A DNA stretch of 64,000 nucleotides, taken from assembly GCA_007258455.2 (NCBI GenBank), contig VDFB02373365.1, positions 226,824,233 to 226,888,232 on the forward strand. The letters run 5' to 3'. The stretch comes from Sequoia sempervirens (taxonomy: Eukaryota; Streptophyta; Pinopsida; Cupressales; Cupressaceae). The notes beneath the pieces are model-generated. The model made no database searches. It worked only from the letters and a program-made list of their open reading frames with translations, and was not told the origin of the DNA. Both the position numbers and the translations under genes were made by a program. This document shows, one piece after another, positions 50,704-62,300 of this stretch (position 1 is its first letter; each line of letters begins with the position of its first letter).

Positions 50704-51849
50704 GTATCAAAAGTTACAATCTAAACCACAAAATATTGAACAAACTATCACTAAATACGGTTGTAACACTAGGAAGAAAGGGAGGGAGATCATCCTACTA
50801 ATGGCTCTTGAAAAAATAAGATCAAAACCTCTCAATCAATCCTTCTATAATTTGAACAACTAGCAACACCGACACTTCTCAATCTAACAGTAAACAATTC
50901 CTATTTCTAATGGTGAATCATAGAGTTTGATCCAAAACATTGATGAAACTACTCACACAAACATATTCAAGAACGTCTCATGCTTGTTCCTATTTTGATT
51001 CTTATCGACAACTCCATCAATAAAAAAAATAATACCATTGAAACTTTACCATACAACCACTACCCAATGATTAAGAAGATCAACCCTGCCACAGGTTAAG
51101 GAAATCTTTTAGCCATGAAAGCTGTAATGGAACCAAGCTTTTTGCTTTAAAATTCCTAGCGATGGGATTTGAAAGAGAAGTAAAAATTGAATGGGGGACC
51201 AACGACAGCGATGGTGATTTATGGATGATAATTGGACTGGATGCCCTCTAATAATGTCAACGTTCCAGCATGAAATGCCTATTTTAAATAGCATATTGCG
51301 GAGGGTCACTGCCTTGACTTCTACAACGGAAGTTGCGGAGTGGAAGGTCACAAACCCGAAAGTGACAAAACAGAAAAAAACATGATATTGTCTGACCAGA
51401 ACATGCTACGGACTCATTTAAGATCAGTCCTTAACTTTACAGCAGATTAAATTGATTACACTCGCCCTTGCCGCTCTTAAGGGAGCAATAGATGCGTCCA
51501 TAAGAAATTTTAGGAGAATTTGTATTTTTATTGTGTAGTTTTTGAGTTAAGTGTCAATAGAATATATTATAATTATTTTAGTCAGACGTAATCATTTTTG
51601 AAGGTGATGTCAATCCACTAGCAATCATTATTGTATGCTTGAATTGTATCTCCAATCAAGCAAATCATGGGCAACTACATAGGAGGAGGAAAGGTTCATA
51701 TATTCTTAATATACACTTCCTCCACTAATGTGTCTTCTTCCTCATTATCAGCCACAGATTTGTCGGATTTAATCATAGAAATGAAAATAGAAATGGATTC
51801 TTTTATAGTCTACGATACCAAACGATCTTGTTTTCGGTCTACAAATAAC

Positions 51850-52005
51850 TTATAGTAATATGGGACTACCCATACTCCATGCAAGAGGCACCTAACTGTG
51901 CTACAAATGAGACGTACATACCCTACCCCCCTGCAAGATTTGAACTTGTCACCTCTCTTTCAAAAGTACAAGTTCTCCACCACTAGGCCAACTTGAGATG
52001 AGAAT
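51850..52005 (-). mobile_element. tRNA-derived SINE-like head, copy 2
   Basis: The A box on the minus strand is TGGCCTAGTGG (51980-51990), a textbook tRNA A box and better preserved than in copy 1. The B box is AGTTCAAATCT (51936-51946). Confidence 0.7.
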
Positions 52006-52635
52006 CAAGGAACATGGATTCTCACTATTGCCTAGATCACATTTTGTTATCCAAGCACGCTTCCCTCAAATCAAGCTCCATTAAATCCTTCCTCATCATA
52101 GTGTACCTCGACCTTTTTTTTATGAGTTAAAAGCATTCTATCAAGAAGACTATACATATAAAAAAATGTACATCAAGATACTTGAGTAAAAACTATGCTA
52201 ACATTAGGAAAATACTTTAATTTAAGTAAAACATGTGTCATGCAAAAGATATTATAACTAAAATTTAATAAATAAAATATTACAAAGTAAACATAATGCT
52301 TTCATTGCTTTGTGAAAAATCATTAACCTATGTGTTCTATAAACCTTTTCAACCCAAGGGTAGAGAAGGCAAAGATGTTCATATATTTATAAGAATTGCA
52401 ACTTATGAATAGAGAGTTCCCTAAGTCCATATAAGGCTTATATGTAAATAAATTAGATAGTGAACTATTAATTCCTTCAGAAAGGCAATTGTATCTATCT
52501 CCAACAATAAAAAATAAGTCACTTGAAGAAAAAAATAATCTCAACATATAGAGAGCAAACCATGTACATATAAATATATTAGGTAATACAATCTTCCACT
52601 TCAATCTATGTGGATACTTACTAATTCTATTCGAT

Positions 52636-52894
52636 GAGGCTTTAGGTGTTATTAAGACTATGGAGGAGGCTACTTTTGTGCCAGCTAATGATACTTTTAG
52701 TCAACTTGTGTTTGGGATCTACAAGTCTAGGACCCTAAATGAGGGTTGTCAAGTTTTGGATGTGATGAAAGAAGCAAGGTGTACTCTGAATCTTAAGTGA
52801 TGAAATATTTTGATTAATGGGTATTGTAGGGACAATGAGATAAATCAAATGCTTGGTTATTTTGAGTTGATGTTGGAAAGTAAAAGTGAATTTC
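52636..52894 (+). pseudogene. PPR gene fragment in direct repeat copy 2
   Basis: Reads IKTMEEATFVPANDTFSQLV, SRTLNEGCQVLDVMKEARCT, then LNLK with the same two stops and NILINGYCRDNEINQMLGYF. It is a paralogue by duplication of 44987-45245. Confidence 0.75.
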
Positions 52895-55800
52895 CATTGA
52901 CAATATAAAGTACCTATATACTATGTGCTTTATTAAATCCGTTTTTACATAATGTCTTAAATTCAATCTCTCCATTTTATACAATATTCAAGTAAGAAAA
53001 GAAATAAGATTAAAAATGCATGAGTGTAGTAGTATTACACAATGCCTACCCTCTTGTCTAGAAGATAAAATATTGGTAAGCATATACTGGTATTTTTGAG
53101 ATGGCAAAATGGGATATAAGGCCAATGCCTAACCTAAATCACTCATTCCACCATAAAACATTAAGGAACACAAAATTAACCAAGAGAAACTATTTGGTTG
53201 TTATCCCAAAGGAAGAGCCAAAATAGTTCATTTTTTTGTCTCCTTTTTTATTTTTGGATTGATGAATATGATGATGGAGGTATGAAATGTTACAAACTAG
53301 CTAAAATAAGACTAAAATGATGGATTGTTATAGAATCTAAAAAACTTAGAAAAAAAAGACAAAAATAGGAAGCATAATTAAAAAGTGCAAACAAAGAGAA
53401 GACTAGCATGTTCATCTAGTGCAAAATTGGTTGGATTGGGTTACGAGCACTCTAGTCCAAAAATGAAGACTTTAGGGTTTCAAAACTTCTATAGATGCAA
53501 TACAATTTGAGGGTCTTTGACAGCTAGGATCATATTATGAAGTCCAACAATTTGTGAGTAATCATCTTTTCCTAATCAATGAGAGAATGTGATTGAATGC
53601 TTGTCTTAGGGTTTTGAGGCCTTGAGATATCCAATCCACTTGAATCCACTCTAGACCTATAATGTACAAGAAGGACAAGGGGAGAAGGTTTATGTCATAT
53701 AGGGGCTTGCCTTAATAAAATCTCATTTTTGTGTTTCCACCTCCACAAACAACTATGATGAAAATGATATAAATCACATGTAGCAAAGGAAAATGGATAA
53801 ATTTATGAATGATAAATGACGATGTTGTAACTTATCACTAAAATATGTACTCCTTGTTTGACTAAAGTTAGTTTTATCATCACATACAAGGATAAATTGG
53901 AGGATACTTGGAGATCCTACAAGTGTTATGCTCATAATAAGAAATAAACATTTAATCATGTTCAACATCTCACAATACATGAATATAGGTTTGTTGATAC
54001 ATTGTAGACATGAAACTAGTTGAAAGAGTGTCGTACATATTTTCTACTTATTCTACTCTTAAATTTACATCAATTTCCTTTAGGATGTAGATTGATATTA
54101 TCTTTGATAGATTTTCAAATGAAGCAAAAAACTTATATCTATATGAGTTTCAACATATTTCACATTAGTCATTATTGATAAGCCAACAATTCATTTTGGA
54201 TTTATGAACATATTAAGGTTGACAATAAAAATATGAGATTTAGGGCCAAATTAGGTAAGACAAAGGTGTGGTGCCCTAGTTCAACCTTATTTATCCTTTT
54301 ATATGTTCAATAAATAAAATATTTAATTTAATTTCCCATATTTAATTCAATTTCCTAAAATTGACAATTAAGCAAATAATTTATAAGCATAGTTAGGCAC
54401 ATACATTTAGGAGGGAGCAAAACATAGTGTGAAATTATCAAGGGTGACAATTTATGATGCTATAGTAGTTTATGTTTATTTTGAATATTAAACATCTAAG
54501 ACCGTATATTAGCCATATTAGGTTTATCTAGTGTTAAAAACCTAGATATTGTATTTCAACATAATATAGAAGATTAGTAACAAGAAATTTGAAACATAGA
54601 ATACAAATTGAGATTTTTTTGTCAAAGGATGCTTGAACAATATGGGCATTAAAATATAGGGGAAACAAGTAGGAAACACACATCAAACAATTATCTTACC
54701 CTATATCAATCATGTGCCTCTGATAGAGAGAAAGGAATGAAAACAATGACAAAAGGAAATAAACTTCATACCACATAGACCTTTGATGAACTTAGTGTTG
54801 TTCTCCAAGCAATTGGTTAATGGTTGAAGTGAATGTATTTTCCCAATTTTGCAACATAACCTTGTTGCATCCAATCTTCTTCCTTTTTTAATAGCTTATC
54901 GATTGTTTGATGTATAGATTAGATGAGGATAAGTGGAGGGTTGAGATTTGTTAGGATAGATGGATAGGATTGCATGAGAATAAATTTGATTTTGAATTTG
55001 AGAGAGATGAGATAATAAATGCTAGTGGTTAGTAGATGGAGGGATAGTATTTACTTTATTAAATGATTAGTTGGAACTAAAAGTTAGTTTGAAATGGGTG
55101 GCTAGGATTAGTTTTGTCGATTTGATTGCTAGGAGTGAATTTTAAATTCATTTTGGAAATCGATGACATGTATTTATATTAATTTTATTTAAGGGTAGAA
55201 CATGATTATTTTATTAGCATGGGGTATTAAATTAGAATTGAGGACTTTAGGATAATTAATAAAATGATTAAATTATTTAATCAATTAGGGGTTAGAGATG
55301 TAGGATGTTAGTTTAATTAAATAAATAGGGTTTATTTAATTAATTGGATGATAGAAGGAATGCTAGAGGACAATTCATACCTAATTAAATAAATATAATT
55401 TAATTAATTATGATGAGATTATGTAAGTGTGGTTATGACAAGCCTAGTATGGTGTTGAAACTAGTGAAAGTGGTAATATTAGATGTATCATTAGGACATT
55501 GTCGATTATAATTTTTTACAGAAGAAATATCAAATATAATAAAAAACATAAGGATCGTAGATTTAGAAAACACCAAGAAAGAAAGAACATGAACAATATT
55601 TAGTGATTGATAATCTCATGTTTTTCTTCACCTTTAAACGTGAAAGTTAGATACTTGTATATTGAATGCTTAAAATATGGGACCCAAATTATATATGTAT
55701 ATAGACAAAGAAAAACTAGTGTTATAAGTTTGAACTTACTCACTATTCATCTAGGTTGTTGCTACATATATTTTCCATGATGTTTGAAGGAATGAATACT

Positions 55801-56216
55801 TTTCTCATTTCATTAGCCAACTTACAAAGATAAAGTCGTCGATCACATTAAAATAGTTAAAGAATGCTTATCCCTCTCCGTTTTCATTAACATATTCATG
55901 TTAGCTCTATATATCATTAGATTATATGGTAATTTAGATTAGATAAAATAAATAAATTATTTTTAGGGTATGCTTTATCTCTCTATAGTATCAAACATTA
56001 ATAAAAATGTGGTTAACCCATAAGCTCATAATGTAGCTTTGGATGGACATAAATAAAAAGATAAAGAATGGATTATTTACCCACTTTTTTTAGGTTTCTA
56101 ATATGTTAGTAATGTGTTACAAGATTGAAACACAAATAAATTAAGAAAGAAAGCAAAAAATTCAAACAAAGTGAAAATTAGTTTTTAATTCTAGTTATGG
56201 TAACAATTGGTTAACG

Positions 56217-56505
56217 AGAAAACATTGATAATCAATGGAACAAACAACATTTGACATAGAAGTTTGAAGCAAATAATAGTGATTATAATTTTTAAGTTTG
56301 GTTGAAGAAAAGCATTAAGAGGTAATAAATGAGATTAATGTGGGGGAAAAAGCAGGTAGAGAAGAAGAATTATTGGGGTGAAAGAGCATCCAAATTGTAA
56401 TGAATCTTTGATCAAACTCTAAGGGAGAGTTGTATTACACAATAGTTTAGAGGGATTTCTCATCAACTTTAGATTAAGAGATAATGGGTTATCAAGGGGT
56501 TCTTG
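56217..56505. other. Unique spacer
   Basis: AT-rich, and no feature is seen. Confidence 0.4.
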
Positions 56506-58090
56506 TGATGGGGTATGTGCAAGAAGATGGGGGACCAAAACGGGATCTTAAGATGCCATTTTTTTAAAATCAGAAAAAACTAATCTTGGATGAGAAATTG
56601 AAGATATTTACACTCAAAATTTGAGGATGCAACAAGAACAAGAGTTGTAGTGCTCTGAATATACATTCTAAACTACTACTTTTTTAAAATGGTGGAGATT
56701 AAGGGATTTAAATATGGAGCCACACAAAGTGCTCCTATTTTTATAAAAAAATATAACATAGTGTCTAGTGTAGCCCCCCTAAAATGTTAACTTTTTTTAG
56801 TATTTCAAAAATACTTTGATGAAAATTTAGCCAACACCATGTAATATATGCTTTATTTTTCTATCAATTTTTAATGAATATATGCTTTTTAACTAATTTT
56901 CAAAGTGGACACATCTTGAAAAACAAAAAAAATGAGTGCACTACCCCCTAATTTTTTTGGAAACTAATTGAAAATCATTTTTTTTCAAATGGGCAAAGAA
57001 TAGAGTCTAGTTTGTAAAAATGTAATTTATTTCAAAAAAAATTATGAGCGGGTAAAAAATGAAACCAAAAATACAATATGTAGGTTTTTGACAAAAAAAT
57101 GGAGATATTGACAAAAGAAATTAAAGATCTCAAAACCTTAAACTATTCAAAATGTAAAAAAATTACATGGTTAGAAGCCTAAGAGGGAACTCGACATTAC
57201 TACGCTATTTTTTGACTTTCCATTGAAATATGTGCAAACTTAATGGAGAGAATTCTCAACAGTGTGTCATTTTTTAGAATTTACGAAAACAATGTTTGTG
57301 GTTGGGTAAGTGTAAAAAGATGGGGGACCAAAAAGGGGGTTAAGTGGCCACGTTTTTTCTGAAATCAAGAAATATTGACCTTGGACATGAAATTGATGAT
57401 AGTTACACTCAAAATTTTGAGATGCCAAAAAATATATATTTTAGTGCTCTGAGTCTACTTTCTAAACTACTAATTTCTTTTGAAAATGGTTGAGATTAAG
57501 GGGTTCAAAAGAGGGGCCCATACAAATTGGTGGTGTTTTTGTCAGAAAAACATAACATATTAGCAACTTTTGTAGGTACATAGCACAATGAACTTTTTAT
57601 TATTATTTTTAAAATCATTGCATGATTTTTCTAATAATTTTTTTAATGAATTTTTTTTTTATTAATTTTCAAAGTGGACACTTCTTGAAAAATAGAATTT
57701 TGGTCTTGCTACCCCTACAAATTTTGGAAACTAATTGAAAACTTTTAATTTTATTTTTTCATATGTGTAGAATGAAGTCTATTTTCTAAAAATGTAATTT
57801 ATTTGAAATTTCAATGAATGGCTAATTTATAACAAAAAAACACTAAACACTAGTTTTTGCCAAAAAAGAGACACACAAACAAAATAAATTATAGATCAAA
57901 GTTTTAACATTGTCAAAAAGTGAAAAAAAATTACATTGTTAGATAGCTAAGAGAGAGCCTAACATTATCCAGGTGTTTGATTCAAGTTTCACATTGAAAC
58001 GTGTAATCCTAACGGTGAGCACAAACCCGATTATGTGAAATATTGTAGAATTTGCAAAAACATGTCTTTGGATGTTGGGAAGGCCCTTCA
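56506..58090. repeat. Tandem duplication, about 0.79-kb units
   Basis: Unit 1 (about 56506-57297) and unit 2 (about 57298-58090) share in order AAGATGGGGGACCAAAA, TTACACTCAAAATTT, TAGTGCTCTGA, GAGATTAAGG, TTTCAAAGTGGACAC and AGAATTT(A/G)C(G/A)AAAAC. They are strongly diverged. No coding potential is seen. Confidence 0.75.
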
Positions 58091-58149
58091 AGCCTTTGGG
58101 TTGGTATTCCAAGACAAATACCAAGCCCAAGGCTTGGGGATTCTCAAAT

Positions 58150-58275
58150 CAAGATATAACACGATCACGTTATAACACGCTCACATTATTTCCTAATTTT
58201 GACATGGTTTTTGTATTTGTGCAAGACATGTCTAGCAAGACATAATGCGAGCGCGTTATAACACTCTCATGTTAT
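58150..58275. repeat. CGTTATAACAC words
   Basis: CACGTTATAACACGCTCAC and GCGCGTTATAACACTCTC recur at 58169 and 58252 around a unique spacer. TTATAA is self-complementary. Confidence 0.5.
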
Positions 58276-58280
58276 ATCTT

Positions 58281-58545
58281 CATTTGTGTATGTTTACATA
58301 TTTGTATGTTTGTATGTATGTATGCTTGTGTGTCATGTATGTATGTATGTATGCATGCTTGTATGTATGTATGTATACCTATATGTATGTATGTATCAGT
58401 CCATGTATGTATGTATGCCTATATGTATGTATGCATGTAAGATTGTAAGTACATATGTACATGTATGCTTATATGTATGTAAGATTTTATGTACATATAC
58501 ATTTTGCTTGTATGTATGTAAGTATGTATTTATGTATGTGTTTAA
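58281..58545. repeat. TATG microsatellite
   Basis: TGTATGTATGTATG with interruptions. Open frames coding for MYVCMYVC-like chains are artefacts of the tetranucleotide. Confidence 0.95.
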
Positions 58546-58554
58546 AGGAAGGGA

Positions 58555-59300
58555 TAATTTTAAGAGAGAGAGAGAGAGTTGTCTAGGTAGGGTGGGAGGG
58601 AGAGAGGGAGGGAGAGACCTAAGAGAGAGAGAGAGGTAGAGAGGTAGTGAGAGATATTTTTGAGAGTGGGAGAGGGGGTGGAAGGGAGAGACCTAAGAGA
58701 GAGGGTGTGAGAGAAGGGGTTGGAGTGAGAGGGACTTAGATAGGTAGGGTGGGAGTGATAGAGGGATGGAGAGAGAGAGAGAGAGATAGAGAGAGGGGGT
58801 GGCAGAGAGAGAACTGAGAGAGAGGGAGAGAGGGAGAGAAGGAGAGGGAGAGAAAGTGAGAGTTATGTAGGTAGGGTGCCAGAGGGAGAGACTTGAGAAT
58901 GTGAGGGGGTGAGAGGGAGAGACTTGAGAAATAGGTAGTGAGAAGGAGTGTGCGAGAGAGGGAGTGGGAGAGAGAGTGTGTGAGAGTGAGAGAGTTGAGA
59001 GGGAGAGGGTGTAGGAGGGAGTGACCTAAGAGAGATGGAGAGAGGGGAGTGGAGTGAGATGGAATTATCTAGGTAGGGTGGAAGGGATAGATAGAGAGGG
59101 GGAGAGAGAGAGAGTTACCTAGGTAGGGTGCTAGAGGGAGAGACCTAAGAGAGAGGGCGTGGGAGGGAGAGACTTGAGAGAGAGGGAGTGGGGTGGGAGA
59201 GAGAGAGGGAGTGATGGAGAGTGGGAGGGAGAGAGAGAGAGATAGATAGAGGTGAGAAATTAAAACCAGGATTGATTGAGTGAGAGGTATGTAGAAAGAG
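58555..59300. repeat. Purine-rich GA minisatellite
   Basis: The plus strand is mostly A and G, built of GAGAGAGGGAGGGAGAGACC and GAGAGAG words. The landmark TAGGTAGGGTG recurs at about 58584, 58741, 58868, 59070 and 59120, showing irregular higher-order units of roughly 50-200 bases. Confidence 0.9.
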
Positions 59301-62300
59301 GAGAGGGGTAGATAGGAGGAGGAGGAGAGGAGGTGAATTTGAGGGGTAGGGGAGAGGGAGGAGAGAGGTGAGATGGATAGATAGAGAGGATATGGGTGAG
59401 GAGCATAGGGATAGAGTTAGGGTGGAGGACCTATAGGGTTGATAGTTTAGGAGTATTGGAGTTGAGGAGGTATAGGAGTCGAGGGGGATAGGGTTGAGGA
59501 GTAGAAATTATTAGGTTGAGGAGTAGAAATGAAGGTTTAAGGAGTTTAGGAGTTTAGGAGTTTAGGAGTTTAGGGTTTAGGGTTGAGGGTAGAGGGTTTA
59601 GGGTATAAGTTTGAGGGTATAAGGTTGAAGGATTAGGGTTGAGGGTCCAATGTATAGGATAGATGGAATAAGCATTGAGGGTTTAGGGTTTAAGGGTTGA
59701 AGGTTGAGGGATTAAGGGTTGAGGGTTAAGAATTGTTTTTTGAGGGTTTAATGTATATGGTAAAGGGTATGGGGTAGAGATTTTAAGGGTTTAGGGTTTA
59801 TAGGTTGAGGATTTAAAGTTGATGATAGAGGGTTGAGGATATAGGGTTGAGGGATTAGGGTTGAGGGTCCATTTTATAGGGTAGAGGGTATAGGGGTTGA
59901 GGGATTAGGGTTTAAGGGTTGAGGGTTGAGGGTTAAAGGTTGAGGGTTGAGGGTTGAGGATTTAAGCATTGAGTGATTAAGGGTTGAGGGTTGAAGGATT
60001 AGGGTATAGAGTTTACTTGGGTTTAAAAAGGTTTAAAAAGGGTTGAGGGATTAGGGTTGAGGGTAGAGGGTATTGGGTTGAGGGTAGAGGGTTGAGGGCT
60101 TAGGGTTTAAGGGTTGAGGGTATAGGGTTTAGGGTTTAGGGTTGAGTGTTTAAGGGTTTAAGGTTTGAGGGTATAGCATTGAGGGATTAGGGTAGAGAGG
60201 GAGGGATTGATGTAGGGAGAGATAGAGGGATAAGTGAGATAGAGAGGAGAGAAGACGAGGGAGGTACAAAAATATATGAGGGCTGAGGATCCAATGTATA
60301 GGGTAGAGAGTTGAGAATTGAGGGTATAGGGTTGAGGACCTATAGGGTTGATGGTTTAGGGTATTGGGTTGAGGGTATAGGGTTGATGGATTAGGGTTGA
60401 TGGTAGAGGGTATTGGGTTTAGGGTAGAGGGTAGAAGGTTTAAGGGCTTAGGGTTTAAGGATTTGGGGTTTATGGTTTGAGGGTATATGGTTTAAGGCTT
60501 AGGGTTTAGTGTTGAGGGTAGAGGGTTCAGAGTATAGGTTTGAGGGTATATGGTTTAAGGTTTAGGGTTGAGGGTCCAATGTATAGGGTAGATGGTATAG
60601 GGGTTGAGGGTTTAGGATTGAAGGGTTGAGGGTTGAGGGTTGAGAATTGATGGTTGAGGGTTTAGTGTAGAGGGTAGAGGGTAGAGGGCAGGGTGGGGGT
60701 TTTAGGGTTGAGGGTTTTAAGGGTTGAGGGTTAGGGTTTTAGGTTGAGTATAGGGTTGAGGAGGTATAGGGTTACGAGGGTATAGGGTTGAGGTCTAATG
60801 TATAGGGTAGAGGGTATAGGGGGTTGAGGTATTATGGTTTAGGGTTGAAGGTAGAGGGTAGAGGTTAGAGGGTTGAGGGTTTAGGGTTGGGGGATTAAGA
60901 GGTTGAGGTTGAGGGTGGGGTAGAGAGTTTGCCAGTTTTGTGGTTTTAAGGTTTGAGGGTATAAGGTTGAGGGATTAGGGTTGAGGGTAGAGGGTATTGG
61001 GTTGAGGGTAGAGGGTAGAGGGTAGAGGGTTTAAGGGTTGAGGATTTAGGGTTTAGGGTTGAGTGTTTAAGGGTTTAAGGGTTGAGGGTATAAGGTTGAG
61101 GGATTAGGGTAGAGAGGGAGGGATGGAAGGAAGGAGATATGGAGGGAGAAGTGAGATAGAGAGAAGGAGAGAAGAGGAGGGAAGTACAAAGATATATGAC
61201 AGTTGAGGATCCAATGTATAGGGTAGAGGGTTGAGAATTGATGGTATAGAGTTGAGGACATATAGCATTGATGGTTTAGGGTATTGGGTTGAGGGTATAA
61301 GTTTGAGGGATTAGGGTTTTTTGTAGAGGGTATTGGGTTGAGGGTAGAGGGTATAAGGTTTAAGGGTTTAGGGTTGAGGGTAGAGGGTTTAGGGTATAGG
61401 TTTGAGGGTATATAGTTGAAGGATTGGGGTTGAGGGTCCAAAGTATAGCGTAAAGGGTATAGGGGTTGAGTGTTTAGGGTTTAAGGGTTGAGGGCTAATG
61501 GATTAATGGTTGAAGGTTGATAATTGAGGGTTGAGGTTTTAATGTATAGGGTAGAGGGTAGAGGGTTTAATGGTTGAGGGTTGACAGTTAAAGATTGAGG
61601 GTAGAGGTTTGAGGGTCTATGGTTGATGGATTAGGGTTGAGGGTGAAATGTATAGGGTAGAGGGTATATAGGTTGATGGTTTAGGGTTTAGGGGTTGAGG
61701 GTTGAGGGTAGAGGGTTGATGATTAAGAGTTTAAGGGTTCATAGATTAAGGGTTGAGGGATTAGGGATTAGGGTAGAGAGTTTAATAGGGTTTAAGGGTT
61801 TAAGGGTTGATGTATTAGGGTTGAGGGTAGAGGGTAGAGGATTTAAGGGTTTAGGGTTTAAGGGTTAAGGGTTAAGGGTTTAGGGTTTAGGGTTGAGTGT
61901 TTAAGGGTTTAAGGGTTGAGGGTATAGGGTTGAGGGATGAGGGTAGAGAGGGAGGGAGGGATATTAGGAGAGATGGAGGGAGAAGTGAGATAGAGAGAAT
62001 GAGAGAAGAGGAGGGAGGGATAGTGATATATGAGGGTTGAGGATCCAATACATAGGGTAGAGGATTGATAATTGAGGGTATAGTGTTGAAGACATATAGG
62101 GTTGATGGTTTAGGGTATTGGGTTGAGGTTAGAGGGTATAATATTTAAGGGTTTAGGGTTTAAGGATTTAGACTTGAGGTTTAGGGTTGAGGGTACAGGG
62201 TTTAGGGTATAGGTTTGAGGGTATATGGTTGAAGGATTAGGGTTGAGGGTCCAATGTATAGGGTAGAGGGTATAGGGGTTGATTGTTTAGGGTTTAAGGC

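Larger units (their letters stand above)
50636..56216. repeat. Large direct repeat, copy 2
   Basis: The counterpart of 42567-48562 without the MITE. Shared order: foldback word (about 50935), GGCAACTACATAGGAGGAGG (51671), SINE-like head, PPR fragment, AT-rich tail. The sequence GAGATCTCATCACATTACG left of its border has no match in copy 1. Beyond the SINE and PPR pieces its 52900-56216 part is non-coding. Confidence 0.8.

Noticed and set aside
58245..58639. Plus-strand ORFs reading MYVCMYVC
   Set aside because: Produced by the TATG microsatellite and the following GA tract; no independent coding signal.
61067..61441. 124-codon minus-strand ORF with NPKPSTLNPKPLN text
   Set aside because: It is the antisense translation of the degenerate CCCTAAA array. 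The Pro/Asn/Leu periodicity comes from the heptamers.
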